The notes under the pieces: generated by a model | The model's input: the letters and a program-made list of their open reading frames with translations, nothing else | Database searches by the model: none | What the model was told of the DNA's origin: nothing | Origin: Cacajao melanocephalus | Lineage: Eukaryota; Chordata; Mammalia; Primates; Pitheciidae | Length of the DNA: 64,000 nucleotides | Reading direction: 5' to 3' | Assembly (NCBI GenBank): GCA_963573385.1 | Contig: CAUYLG010044636.1 | Coordinates: 42,081-106,080, forward strand | Made by a program: the position numbers and the translations under genes | Part shown: in pieces, positions 15,997 through 27,844 of the stretch | Layout: each line of letters starts with the position of its first letter | How positions within the stretch are numbered: the first letter of the stretch is position 1

Positions 15997-18274
15997 AAAA
16001 AAGTAGTGGAAAAAAACTTACCTATGAAAAAGAACAGTGGGGATAATTATCATAAGGTATACCTCAGAGTCTCCAGATATTCAATACTGATAAGTTATCC
16101 AAAAATTTTTAATGATAACACATTCTGCAAGTAGAAGATACTTGTAAATATATAATTTCATTTCATTACTCTGTGAGACTTAGTGTGAAAATGAGCAATA
16201 AAACTACAGAGACTGGAAGAAGCAGAGAGAAAAAAAGAAATTAAAAAGCATACATGAGAATAAAACACAGCCAGAGAGAATAATAAACTAGGCAAGGAAT
16301 ACAGGAGAAAAAGGAGAAGGGACCCACAGAGAATATGATATGCATAATGCAAATCTTGGTTTGTAGCTTCTATTTCTTCTATTCTTGGTCAATTCCCCCA
16401 GTTCTATGGCCTATGAATGTTTAAAACACATCTCAGAATTTTTTCAAATGGTAGGGGTTAAGGGGAGGGAAAGGCATCATTCATTCCAGCTTTGAAAGTC
16501 TCTGATAGAATTCTCAAGCCACCATGATATTTTACCTTTCTTAGGTAACTTGATGTTTTTGCTCAGATATCCAACATTTCTTTCTCTGTCTCTGAAGTTC
16601 TATGATAAGTAAGAATTAATTTGTAGAAAACTGATCTCCTGCCGGTTGGCTTCCCAGAAAAAGTATCAACTTCCTAAATAGTTGCTTGGAACTCAGCCAT
16701 TAACAGTACTTACTAAAATCAATCCTGGTCAATGTCAAGGCCAGTAGCTTAGTGCCCTAATCACACGAGAGTGAGTGCAATCCTCCCCTTCTGGATCCTT
16801 GAAAGGTGAGGTAATTAATTGTGCTACTAGCTGACTATGTCATACAGGCACAAGAGCAAGGCATGGACCCCAACCCTTCTATTGTGCCGGGGAACATCTG
16901 GAGCTCCCCTGACTATGATTGCTAAATTGGCAGATTAGGATTGGAGCCAAGACTTTACTGTAATCTTTCACAGTTCTATCCAAACTCCTAATCAATCAGA
17001 ACATGGACCAGAGCTTCCTTAACCATGAAGCTTAACAGCTCCCCAGCCAAAGGGTTACAATCCCGCTCCTGGAATCTGACATCCAGCTCTGAGAACACAT
17101 GATCTCTCCTATCTCCCTGAGATTCCCCCAATACATACCACTCCACAACATCTGATGTGGGTGCTTACTGGTTATGTGACATTGTTTGCACAACAGTCAG
17201 GGACTTTACAAAATATATCTTACTGTTGAAATGTTCCCCAGATTTTAACAACAACAAAAAAAACTATTAAGGCTGTGAAGCCATTTGAACTTAATACTCT
17301 ACCCAAACCACCGGCTCGATCCCCCATCTACCCCTAAGAAGTCACTAAAACATGCAATTATTAGAACTAAAATCAACCCGAATGTTAGAAGCGTAGGGCA
17401 TCTTCACTGACATAGCACATTCTCTTGGGTATGTGGCTGGGCCATATCTTTTTGAATGACTGCCCTGTGCTTTCTAATTCTAAAGCACTTCTCATGGCAC
17501 CACAGACAGACAATAGAGAAATGTCATAGAGGCGAGTCATGATCTCCAGGTTTAGAATAATTTTGATTTCTTCCAGACACCAGATTGCTATTTTTACTGC
17601 AGTCAGCCACTGGTTACAAGTATTTAAAAAAAAAAAAAAAAGCCAAATTGACAAAAACCTAGTAACCTTGTGGGGGAAAACAGCATACCAAAAAATGTAC
17701 CCTGATGATCATAGGTAATCAGGATAATAATCTTTCTGTAGAGCAATCAAAATGCCATCATAACTGTTTAAGGATTGAGATATACTGACAAATTAAATGG
17801 ATGTCCCACACTGAGGAAGTAATATGAGTTCTGCTTGAAGAAGAAAATACCAATTCCTACAATTATAACCCATCACTCTAATACCCTCTTGTTGTCTAGT
17901 TAGAGGGAGCCTCTCTGATTGTGATAATGCATCATGAAATCTGCAGTCTCTTTGTATCTGAACAATTTAGGAAAAATAATAAAAGGCTGGATTGAGCATT
18001 GAGGACTTTCTTAGTCTCTGAAAAATGTAACCTCATAAAAAGTGGATGTCCTAGGCTTGGCTAATTTAAAAAAGGAATTGAAAATTTATGGCCATAGGAC
18101 TTATTAAAATTTGATAGTTCTTTGAAATTGCATATTAAACTATCTCTCGTTTCTTCTAAAAGGAAGTTTTTTTCTTCTATTTCTCTCTGAAAGTTTTCTC
18201 GTAAACATTTTTACCTGAAGTTTTAAGAAATAGTTTTATCTGTCCTTTTGTTATTTTGAATTGCTTCTCCCTTT
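15997..18274. other. Unassigned sequence, no gene
   Basis: No exon or named repeat recognised in about 2.3 kb. The part near 16700-17200 is more GC-balanced than its surroundings and might be a diverged LTR, but I see no ends. A 15-nt A-run lies near 17626-17641. Confidence 0.4.
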
Positions 18275-18331
18275 TGTCTGTCTGTCTCTCTCTCTCTCTT
18301 TATCTCTCAGTCTCTCTCTCTGTCTGTCTCC
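18275..18331. repeat. (CTGT)n/(CT)n pyrimidine-rich microsatellite
   Basis: Units of TCTG and TC alternate, for example 'tctgtctgtctctctctctc', with a few interruptions. Confidence 0.9.
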
Positions 18332-18425
18332 TGATTTGAAAGCAGAGTTGGAATTTCTATGAGAAGTAGAAGCTTTGAAAAATAAAAACCTGTATAGCCT
18401 TCTCTCCATCAGTTAAGAAAAATCC

Positions 18426-18585
18426 GGCCGGGCGTGGTGGCTCATGCCTGTAATCCAAGCACTTTGGAGGCCAAGGCGGGTGGATCACCTGAGGTCGGTA
18501 GTTCAAGACCAGCCTGACCAACATGGTGAAACCCCGTCTTAAAGAAAAATAAAAATTAAAAATTAAATAAAAATAAAAATAAAAA
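18426..18585 (+). mobile_element. Lone Alu left arm with A-rich tail and perfect target duplication
   Basis: Only the left Alu monomer is present, from 'ggccgggcgtggtggctcat' to 'gaaaccccgtctt'. An A-rich tail built of AAAAT units follows. Its own 11-bp duplication (taagaaaaatc) lies at 18414-18424 and 18586-18596. The right arm is absent, although the insertion looks complete. 'cacctgaggtcgg' suggests AluS origin. Confidence 0.9.
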
Positions 18586-18596
18586 TAAGAAAAATC

Positions 18597-18944
18597 TAAC
18601 CTCTTTTCTAGGTGTCTCTGCTTGCAAAGACTCACGTACTCTGAATGAGTTTTTTCTTCTTTTTTTAAACTGACAAACCTTAAAAATCCATCAGTACGCA
18701 TTTCTCAGTGTGAGAGGCCTCAAAAAGGCAACAGAAAATCGACTTTCTTTACTGAAGATATTTCTGCTATGATGTTGATTCTCAGCCTATTTCAAGAAGA
18801 ATTAGGTGCCCCAGGATACTAATTATAAGCTACACTATTCTTTATGACTAAATATTCACCTTGAATTTGACCCATCTTGGCACCAAACCTAAATCTTTGC
18901 CAGCTAAAGAACAGCTGGATGAATTCTTCCCCAGGAGGCACTGC
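18597..18944. other. Unassigned sequence
   Basis: No gene or repeat recognised between the lone Alu arm and the MIR. Confidence 0.45.
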
Positions 18945-19160
18945 TAAAAGGCTGTGTAGCTTGGAGGCTAGAATACACGCTCTGAGATCCAGGATCAACT
19001 CCCTGTCAGTTCAGCATCTTTGGAAACATTTCCTAATGTTCCTTTGCGTTAGTTTCCCCACATGCACATGAGATTAATACTGATGAAAACATCTAATTCA
19101 CCTTCGAAAAATGTCTTTGGCACAGAGAAGCACTCAAAAAGTATCAGCAACTGCTCTAAA
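18945..19160 (+). mobile_element. MIR SINE, sense
   Basis: It follows MIR order: 'cttggaggctagaatacacg', 'ctctgagatccaggatc', a 'ttagtttccccacatg' block, then 'ggcacagagaagcactcaaa'. Diverged and possibly missing a few internal bases. Confidence 0.65.
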
Positions 19161-19689
19161 ATCATATGTTCAACAGGCAATTAATTAAGCTAACTTGTCA
19201 CAATTTCTCATAACATCACTTTCACATTTCTCTGATTATATTAACAACTTCATAGAATCATTCCTCTGTCATTGTTTGGTGGAATAATCTGCTATATAAT
19301 AAATGCACATTATAGAGACACTTTGGGAGGCTCATGTCTCCTTCAGTTGACAGCACCTCTGTTCAGAAAGGTGAGACTTTGGCTCTATGAGGATATGCAT
19401 TCATGAGCTCTTGATCAAAAAGTGTCAACTTCAGAAATCTCTCAGAATTAGAGCTCTTGGGCCTCAGCCTATTAAGGTGAATAACTTTCCCAGGATAACT
19501 CGACAATGAGGAGAATTCAGCAGTTAAATTCCCTAGACTAAGTCTCATGCTGTCACTCAGCATACTAACCCATGCACAGCTAAATTATCTCATCCACAAC
19601 TTCAATTTTTGATTCAACTAAAAAATACATGCCTATAAAGATAAGTGTTCAAGTAAGCCAGACACGTGGTAGTAGGAAGTATGTTTGCT
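19161..19689. other. Unassigned sequence
   Basis: No gene, RNA or repeat recognised. Confidence 0.45.
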
Positions 19690-19880
19690 TAGAGTCCCAT
19701 GAATCAGTATTGGAATTCTTCTCTACTCTGTGAAATCTTGGGCAAATTATACTAGCTGAATCTCTCAGCTTTCATATATGAAAAATGGGGATAAAAATAC
19801 CTGCCCCACAGCATTTACTTTGTGAATTCAAGATAAAATATTTAAAGCTCTCAATACAGCTCTTGACAAAAAATGGATTT
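19690..19880 (+). mobile_element. MIR SINE, sense
   Basis: The MIR core 'tctgtgaaatcttgggcaaa', then 'gaaaaatggggataaaaata', 'cctgccccacag' and 'gtgaattcaagataaa' occur in consensus order. Confidence 0.75.
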
Positions 19881-21480
19881 TAAATATATGGTTATTACTA
19901 TTATTATTACTATTATGTAGATTAAAAAATTAATGTATTAATATGTGATTTCCTTATTCATGAGGAACTCTTGGATACATATAATTATGGCGAAGTTGGG
20001 AGTCACAGAATAAAAAAGAAACTGATCCCAGTTTAAAAAAAAATAGGGATGAATTAAAGCTGAGAGGACAGACAATAAATTTGTCTTTACGTGCCTTTAG
20101 ATTAAATATCAAAGGCCTTTTAAAAATCTGATAAAACCTAAGAACCCTATCTCCACAGAAACAACTCCACATATAAATACACAAAATTGTATGGCCCTAA
20201 GAACTCCAGGAAATGTGCTACTAGCATCTAGACCAATGTTTTACACACCGTGCATCCCAACCCACTAATAAGTAAAAGTAATGTAAGTTTGACGAGCATT
20301 TTAAAATAAATATATATCCTATCTATGTTTATAGAAAAGAACATGATGAAAATATTAGAAGCCATCATATATGAGTATGATTTCATTAATTTGTGTTTGT
20401 TTGTATGTGTGCATATGTGTATGTGCATCTGTCTGAATTTGTAAGCAGACTAGATCACAAGATTGAACATACTCTTTCCTTAGTTCATAGTCAAAAACAT
20501 TTGAGATACACTGTTTAGCTAGTGTGACCATTACAGCTAATTACTTCCAACATTAGATTTCTGTCATAAGCACCCAGTCACTATTTGAACTCTCCTGCAA
20601 TGAACTGCTTAAGAAATGTCCAAACTTTCCTCTCAACACTTAGACTTAATTAAGCTATGCACTCAAAGATAGTCACGACTGTTATTAAATAGTAGGCCTG
20701 TTACTGTAAGAAATGTAATGTTCTTCTGTTGAACGATATAGAGCTACAAATTGAGAACATCAGTGTGTTAGAAATCCTATTTTTAAAAAGCCATGAAGAT
20801 CCAAACGATTTGTAGAACAATGCAATTGCTGTATCACAGTAAGATTTTAAGATTTAACACACGCTCTTCGGCTTTACAGGAGGAGCAAACAAGCAAGTAC
20901 ATAAGTAATCTGGATCATCATCTGAAACTTCTGTAAATTCGGTGAGAAGAGCTTAGGGAAGAAGAGACACTGAGCTCTTTTCAAACATAACCATGAAATT
21001 TGGAGTCACCCTACCAAAAGGAGCCTCTTATCTATATAAAAATGAAAGCAGCCAGGCCAAAAACAAAACAAAACAAAAAATCATTCTGCTCTTCAAGTGA
21101 TAAGAATCAAAAGGTAAGGCTGGGTCTTGGGAGGTGTGTCACGTAAATAGACAACACAAAAGAGACTATTATGTTAAAAAGGCACCACCAGGAATTACAG
21201 CTGCTTTCCCATTTACATGACAATCTACCTATGACAAAAGTCCTTCACCCTTTCTCTTATTCCCTACACTTTTAACAAAATCTCATGCTCATACTCTTCT
21301 CCATTATTTAAAACTCAACACACTGGCATCCTCACTACATGCCTTACCTTTGAAATGTATACTATGTAAACTTACAGCCAAAATGTTGTGGAATAAGAAG
21401 TGCAGATTAGAAAAATGTTTAATTTCAATGCTTATTAATTTCCTAATACTGTTACTAAAAAGATTGAAAAGCATATTCCT
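19881..21480. other. Unassigned sequence, no gene
   Basis: No exon or named repeat recognised. An (AAAAC)n patch lies at about 21057-21080. The remainder is AT-rich. Confidence 0.45.
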
Positions 21481-21746
21481 GAGCAGGTATGGCAGCTCAT
21501 GCCTGTGATCCCAGCACTTTGGAAGGCCAAGGCAGGCAGATCATTTGAGTCCAAGAGTTTCAGACCAGCCTGGGCAACATAGAGAAACTCAGCCTCTACT
21601 AAAAATACAATAAATTAGCATGACGGTGCACACCTGTAGTCCCAGTGACTTGTAGAGGCTGAAGAGGCAGGGTCACTGGAGCCCGGGACATCAAGGCTGC
21701 AGTGATGGTGCCACTGCACTCCAGCCTGAGCAACAGTGAGACCATA
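21481..21746 (+). mobile_element. AluJ-like SINE, sense
   Basis: Both arms are present but diverged. 'gagtccaagagtttcagacc' and the right-arm 'cactggagcccgggacatca' are AluJ-type features. Its A-tail has been replaced by the polypurine tract that follows. Confidence 0.88.
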
Positions 21747-21916
21747 GAAGGAAGGAAGGAAGGGAGGGAGGGAGGGAGGGAGGGAGGAAGGAAGGGAGGG
21801 AGGGAGGGAGGGAAGCAGGAAGGGAAAGAAAGAAAGAGAGAAAGAGAGAGGGAGAAAGAGACATAAAGAGAGAAAGAGAGAGAAAGAAAAAAGAAATAGA
21901 GAAAGAGAAAAAAAGA

Positions 21917-21949
<33 letters not shown>

Positions 21950-21953
21950 AGAC
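21747..21953. repeat. Polypurine (GGAA/GGGA/GAAA) tract, Alu-tail derived
   Basis: About 207 nt are almost entirely A and G on the plus strand. GGAA units come first, then two runs of GGGA units (21762-21784 and 21793-21812), then GAAA and GA units. Each GGGA run satisfies a G3-N1 quadruplex pattern. The opposite strand reads as long serine- and leucine-rich frames, which are artefacts of the repeat. Confidence 0.93.
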
Positions 21954-22388
21954 ATATATCTTCCAAATTCCCTAATATTTCCATATTTGTGTATTTGGGA
22001 CAATCTAGAGATAAATCTGAGAAGCAGGAATCAGAAATGTCCTGGAATCTTTTGAATTCCACCATCAAACTCATTATGATTAGGGGAAATATTAGAACAG
22101 GAAATCACAGGGCAATTTGTAGTCTAGACTTTGGATTAAAGGGACCCCAAAGTGGCAGGAACCCATCAAGAGACCTGGGAGACCCCTTCCTCTTAAGCTT
22201 CTAAGGCCACTTCCCCTTTATAGTCTTCTACATTGCATTTCAAAAGGAGAAGTTAAAAGTCAGACAGAGGAGGTCAGTGGAAGGACCGGTTGGTATCACC
22301 AGCCAGGTTAAGGATTAAATCCCCTACTGCTAACCACAATCCAATCTATAGATCACGGACATGGTATAGAGGAATTTTTCCTGGAAGG
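21954..22388. other. Unassigned sequence
   Basis: No gene or repeat family recognised between the purine tract and the solo LTR. Confidence 0.45.
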
Positions 22389-22655
22389 TGTAAGGCCAGC
22401 CACCCCACCGGGAGGCTGGACACACCCACCTATCCTGCACCCAGCACCTAACTCTGCACGCAGCAATGACCCCTGCACACCACACCTACCTCCCAGCACA
22501 TGTTCCCCTGAAAGGCTCCGGCTGATGCAACCCTAGCAGGATCTGGTATTAGAAAAACCCGCCCGAAAATCTACCCACCAATAGCAGCCTGCCCAACTCC
22601 ATCCTGCTCCCCTGCAACCAATTAGAACACTCAGCCACTCCTCGTTCCCTAAAAG

Positions 22656-22662
22656 TATAAAA
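22656..22662 (+). promoter_or_regulatory. TATA box of the solo LTR
   Basis: 'tataaaa', with CCAAT boxes about 39 and 78 bp upstream. Transcription would start roughly 25-30 bp downstream. Activity in any tissue is unknown. Confidence 0.65.
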
Positions 22663-22737
22663 ACCCCACGTCCCAGGAAGTCAGCTCAACTTCTCTGGCC
22701 CTTTTCCCCTGGATCATAGAACCTCGCCCGGGAGCTG

Positions 22738-22743
22738 AATAAA
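22738..22743 (+). promoter_or_regulatory. Polyadenylation signal of the solo LTR
   Basis: 'aataaa' about 80 bp downstream of the TATA box, where the R region of a short LTR is expected. Confidence 0.65.
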
Positions 22744-22819
22744 CCGGAATTTAATTTTTATACTGGCCTCAGTTTCCTCATTTTAAACTCGGCAATAACC
22801 CTTACAGAAGGCATTGTTC

Positions 22820-22925
22820 TTGTTCAACAGTTCAGACCCCCACCTAGTCATGTTCCCCATGCTCTCAACCCTCTCACATGTGCACCTCTTAGACTATAAG
22901 CCTTTGAAAGGGCCAGGATTTTCTT
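22820..22925 (+). mobile_element. L2-like LINE 3'-end fragment
   Basis: 'cttagactataagcctttga' followed by 'agggccaggattttctttgt' resembles the L2 segment with the same order. Short and diverged. Confidence 0.4.
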
Positions 22926-24077
22926 TGTCAGGGAGCTCGGTTGTTGAGGCATCTATGCCTGCCACAGCTTCCAGCGGAATAAAACTGCCACTTCCTTCCC
23001 AGTTTGGTGTTCGAGAGGTTTGTTCACAGCTACTACTGCTTCACTATGGTGATAGAGCATTTTTCTAATAAGCAGGCAACATGTTGTTTATGCTTCTGAT
23101 TATCTTCATCAATGTTTTCCCAAAATAGCAACAACGAAAAAATGTCTATGGCTTTATAAGAACTTAAGACAACAGAAATGATGATCATAATGTCTTAATA
23201 TAATTAGCATTTTTTAATTACTTCACTTGAGTCAGCAATTCAGGACTGATACAAACCTAAAAAAACAGAACTAGTATAACAACAGGTAGAGGAAATATTA
23301 TCAGCACAAACTCCAGTGTAGAGTATGGTTATAATCACTTTGAAAGTGGCATCTCTTCTAAAACAAAGGGGCACTGAGAGACTGAATTCTGGCAGGAGCC
23401 ACTGTGCCAGTTAATTAAACATATTCTGAATTAAAATTTGACCATACTACCAACCTGCAAAACATGAACGAATAATATCTTGTCTCTGCCAAGGAGAACT
23501 CAAAGAAAATTTTTTTCCAAAAAGAAATAATAAACTCAAACCTAACAAAATAGAAACAATTCCAAATACAAATTGGCTCAAATAATCAAATGTTTAAAAT
23601 AGCATACAAAGTTTCTTCAAAATATCAAAGTATTAAAAATAATAAGTTCAAACATATTAAACCACCAACAGATTAAAAACAATGAACAATCAATATTTTC
23701 AACAAATAATATGCCCCAAAATTATAATGTAGCATCCCATCACCAAGATAATAAGTATAAAGTAGTAACAGAGATAAACTGCTGAGAGAAGGGCAAGAAC
23801 ATGGAGATAGACCCTGTCTGAGGCGTGATGTAAAACAAATACCTAAAGCTGAGGGTGAAACAGACATTTAGAATAACTCCCTGGCAAACCAATCTGTGGT
23901 AAACTCACCAATGAGGTAGAAGAACATGAAACACTGAGAGTAATGAGAGGAATGGTAAATCTCTCAACTCCTGACTAGATTGACTCAAAACCCCACATTA
24001 AAGTCCTAGCAAAAGGACATGTGGACAAGAAGACATGTCCTGCTATCAAGAAGATTTACACAATCTACTTAGAGAAC
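22926..24077. other. Unassigned AT-rich sequence
   Basis: No gene or named repeat recognised. A very A-rich plus strand runs over about 23500-23760. Confidence 0.45.
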
Positions 24078-24448
24078 TGTCATAGTCCATTGGGGCTACT
24101 ATAACAGAATAACATGAGCTGGGTGGCTTGTAAATAACAAAAACTTATTGCTTACAGTTCTAGAAGCTTGGAAGTTTACGATCACAGTCCTGGCTGATTC
24201 AGTGCCTGACGAGAGCCTGCTTCCTCATTCATAGACAGCTGTCTTTTCCCTGTGTTCATATGATGAAAGGAACAAGGGAGAACCCTGCAGTCTCTTTTAT
24301 ACGAGCACTAATCCCATTCATGAGGGCTCAACCCTTATCAGTTAATCACCTTCCAAAGGCCCCATTTCCAAATACCATCACACTGGGGATTAGATTTCAA
24401 CATATGAATATGGAGGGGGAAGGGGACACAAACATTTAGCACACTGCA
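24078..24448 (-). mobile_element. MLT1B-type MaLR LTR, antisense
   Basis: A near-complete reverse-complement MLT1B. Landmarks are 'tgtcatagtccattggggct' at the left end, 'cctgcttcctcattcataga', 'cactaatcccattcatgagg', 'ccccatttccaaatacca' and 'caacatatgaatatgg'. The flanking 5-mers agaac (24073-24077) and agaaa (24449-24453) look like a decayed target duplication. Confidence 0.9.
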
Positions 24449-26959
24449 AGAAATACTTGTCTTGATATTTCATGATATAAGGTAAGTTCTCTTCTGCTGC
24501 TCCTGTGGACAGTACCTCCTACTGGTGGTGTCATGGTAGCTGAGGTGGTCTCTTATGAAGCAAAAAGGAGAAGATAGGGGACCTCTCTTTCGGCTGTATT
24601 CAGTAAGAGGAGTCCTACAACAGTGTTGCTCATACTACAATGTGTTGAAAAAGTCAATTAAATAGTCCTTTCAGCATTCACTCATAGTCTTCTCTGGAAC
24701 CAGAACTTAGACAAGCATCCTGAGTGATGGAAACACTTTCATGGAGGGAGGACCAGACATTTTGAAGCCATTTTATGTCTACAGTAAAAGAGGAGAGAAA
24801 ATAAACATAAAACAGGCATATCAGGGTAATTCTTGCTAGCCCAATCTACACAACTAAATTTCTGGTAAATAGTAATGATATAGAAGCAGAGCTGGCTTCA
24901 TGGGTCTATGACCCATACATTTACACAGATTGGTACATCTGGTTTAATTGCTCATCTCTCACCATATCAAAATTCTTAACAATTTTTGAACAAGTGATTC
25001 CACATTTTTATTTCATACTAAGCCCAGAAAATATATAGCCAGTCGTAAATTATAACATAAAGCTGAATGTGATAGCTCTATAAAATTCCCTGCCTGCTAG
25101 AAATATGGTTTTCTAGACTTTTGTTCATTCCTATAAACAATGCTTTTAAGGTTATATTGTCAATGTAGTCTAGGAATAGCATTTCCAACATTCTACCTGA
25201 CAATATAATTTCAGTTTTCCTAATAATGATAATTTTCTCATAAACATTCAGGTGACCACTCAGGGGGTATAGAAGCTAATCTAGGCTGTAGGCTACCAGT
25301 CCTTGGGAAGCTTCTGTGAATTCTATAGAACTTCTGCTAGACTCCAAAGGATCCACAAAAGCACCAGGATATCTTTAGGTTCTCATTCTCCCACCCTTTC
25401 TTGAATAGCCTCAGGTACAAAAGAAAACAAATATTCTCCCATAATCTAAAGATGTTCCTACAATGATAAATGAGAAGGAGTAGTGGGATAGAAGAAATGG
25501 AAAAGTAGGCAACAGAGGCAAGAGGTAATTCTTTCAAGGTAGACAAGATCATCAACATCGTGAAATGCTATAGGGTGATAAAGAAGAATGAAGCCAAAGA
25601 ATACATTTTTCAGTAATTGGGCCTTTTAGAGGGAAATTTCCATAGTGTGGTAAAGGTTGGCCCCAGGATCTGAGGAGAGAATGGGAAATGAAAAGAAATT
25701 GTGTGTAAAGACTATTTCTAAGTACCTTGTGGAAGACAAGAAAAAATAGAGTGATAGGTCAAGTGGATATCACTGACAGGAGAAGGAATGTGAAATGAAG
25801 GCTTTCCTAGGCTCCATATCACAGAGATCTCAGCCAGGTATTCAATCCTCTTCCTAGTATTTTAAATATATAACATGCTAACTAATGCTCATTCTTAATA
25901 ACTATCATCTAGCAAAATGTTCTACAGACAGTTGAACATAATTAAAACTCTTTTTTTAAATGCTAACAGGGAATAACATAAAATATTTCATTTTAGTTTC
26001 TTAATGGAAAAACTACGTATATGTGAGGCAAAAAGTAAAGAGAAACAAACATACAGTGATTCTCTAGAGGAAAGTCATGGTTCAGAAGTCGGTGACTATA
26101 TCAAAACTAGTGATGACCTAATACTCCTGATGTAGTCATCTGAACAAGAAAACTCCATTAGTATGGGTTTTCTTTTCTCTGAGCCCTAGTGCTCTATCTC
26201 ATGAGAATGCCAGGGGAATTTTTACAGCATAAGGTCTTCCCATTTATTGCAGTGATTCTTCACCATTGTAGAGTTTTGTTTTGTTTTGTTTGTTTGTTTG
26301 TTTGTTTCCAAATAAAGGCCCTTCTGCTCTCCATCATGGCAAAGTTCAAGTAAGTCAGTGTTTCTTACTCAGGCCTAAATCCAAAGTCTCTTGAGGCAAA
26401 TGCAAGGTTCCATAAGGTACTTCACCTGCTGTAAACAGAACACTAGGACTTCACAGGTTACATGCTTAATACCTAAATCATTAAGTTTGTCTAAGCCAAG
26501 TTCCTCTTTATTTCCTAGCTTTCTGGACTAACTGTTCTGCCTAGGTCTACAAAAGTGTGGAAGAACTGAGTACAATGATGCAGGTATGTCATGGCCTTTC
26601 TTAGAAGTTTCTCTTCTCAAAAAAAAAAAAAAAAAAGACATTTCTACAAAGTCTGTCATAGCAAGTGCTCAATATGAAATTGCTAACATTAAACAAAATT
26701 GTAAAGGACCAAATACACAAAGAATGCTGCTGCTTCTTCTATGAGCATGTTTCTCTGGATACCCAAAAAGCATATTGGCTGTCTGTATCATTTTTATTCT
26801 GAATTGTATCTGGCATCAAAACTCTGATATAAATCTGCAAATAGGATTTTCAGGTGCAAATAGTAACAGCTCCCAAAACTACCATGGGAAATCTTAAGCT
26901 TGTGGCAAGATAGTGCACGACCATCATTTGCTTAGCTTGGCAGATAATAGTTCACATGT
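24449..26959. other. Unassigned sequence, no gene
   Basis: No exon or named repeat recognised in 2.5 kb apart from the simple repeats listed. A ~17-nt A-run ends near 26636 and could be a retroposon tail, but I see no recognisable body or duplication. Confidence 0.45.
26273..26308. repeat. (TTTTG)n/(TTTG)n microsatellite
   Basis: Three TTTTG units pass into five TTTG units without interruption. It may derive from the tail of an antisense retroposon. Confidence 0.93.
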
Positions 26960-27205
26960 ATTTACTGGAGGGTGGCACAGTGGTTATGAGAGCAGGCTCT
27001 CTGGCTTCCCGGGTCTGTACCACTGCAACACCACATACTATATGATCTTGGGTAAACTATTTAACATCTATTAGCTTCAGTTTCCCTATCTGAAAACAGG
27101 GATAATCCCTGCCTTAGAAGGTTTTAAAACTTATATAAAGTTTTAGGGGACTACCTAGCACTTAGTAAAGTTCAAAAAGTGCTACGTATTACTCTTAGTA
27201 GGAAA
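26960..27205 (+). mobile_element. MIR SINE, near full length, sense
   Basis: One of the best-preserved MIRs here: 'ggtggcacagtggttatgag', 'gcaggctctctggcttccc', 'tatgatcttgggtaaactat', 'cagtttccctatctgaaaac', 'agggataatccctgcctta' and an end resembling 'agtaaagttcaaaaagtg'. Confidence 0.88.
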
Positions 27206-27689
27206 GTGCTTTTCTCCCCTTGTTTTTAGTAATTTTATTCTTAGCACCATCCTTCCAGAACTTAACATTCATCTTCACAGAGCCAGAGCCCCAATTTGGA
27301 CTTGCCCCTGAAGGAAATGTTGAAAGTCAAATTTTGCCTCTACTTCCCCCCAAAAAAACTACAGAGATTTACTGCAAATTATCAAAAATTATGCTTTATT
27401 TGCTTGAAACACAGTGTCTTCCTTTAACAATGAACTAAAAATTGACACATTAACTTCATATTTCTTGCCATGAATTTGACCATCTTTGGGTTATGACAAC
27501 AGCAGCAGTTTAGAAACTGGGTGAAAGAAAACACCATACACAAGAGAATATTTTCTCCTTTCTAAATGACACATGTGGTAATTGAACTTTCAGTCCTCAT
27601 AATTCTGATCTGCATAATAAACTGGCAAATTAAAAGCACTTTGTCATGCAAGATGACCACAACAATCCCTATGAAAAAGACAAATCAAC
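27206..27689. other. Unassigned sequence
   Basis: No gene or repeat recognised. A short frame at 27220-27438 has no known match and no splice context I can support. Confidence 0.45.
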
Positions 27690-27790
27690 TATCATTTATC
27701 CTTTTCCAGATAAAAATCCTGAGGCTTAGGGAGGTCAGGTTTTCATCCAGGATCACATGGCTAGTTAGTGGTTGGACAGGCACTTGAACT
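27690..27790 (-). mobile_element. MIR SINE fragment, antisense
   Basis: 'tgaggcttagggaggtcagg' followed by 'gatcacatggctagttagtg' and 'cacttgaac' is the reverse-complement MIR core. Confidence 0.7.
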
Positions 27791-27821
27791 AAGGGTTTCT
27801 TTATTCACAGCTACTACCGTT

Positions 27822-27844
27822 AATACAGTCCAAGTTCCCTCCAA
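27822..27844. repeat. 23-bp exact dispersed repeat, copy 1
   Basis: Identical to 28641-28663 over 23 bp. The flanking bases are unrelated on both sides. It lies outside any recognised transposon. Confidence 0.95.

Larger units (their letters stand above)
22389..22806 (+). mobile_element. Solo LTR of an endogenous retrovirus, class I-like
   Basis: The 418-bp unit begins TG and ends CA. It is flanked by an identical 5-bp target duplication (gaagg at 22384-22388 and 22807-22811). Inside, two CCAAT boxes (22578 and 22617), a TATA box and a polyadenylation signal follow in LTR order, making a U3-R-U5 layout. It is C-rich and less AT-rich than its surroundings. No internal or coding sequence is attached, so it most likely arose by LTR-LTR recombination. 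I could not name the family. ERV1 is favoured by the promoter layout; ERVL is possible from the 5-bp duplication. Confidence 0.85.

Noticed and set aside
21747..21800. GGAA microsatellite as an ETS/EWS-FLI1 response element
   Set aside because: Only about three to four consecutive GGAA units occur before the tract changes to GGGA, fewer than responsive microsatellites usually have.
21599..22074. Minus-strand frames with long Ser/Leu/Phe/Pro repeats
   Set aside because: They are translations of the complement of the polypurine Alu tail, not proteins.
26309..26636. Possible processed pseudogene between a (TTTG)n tract and an A-run
   Set aside because: No recognisable coding sequence, no polyA signal before the A-run and no matching target duplication.
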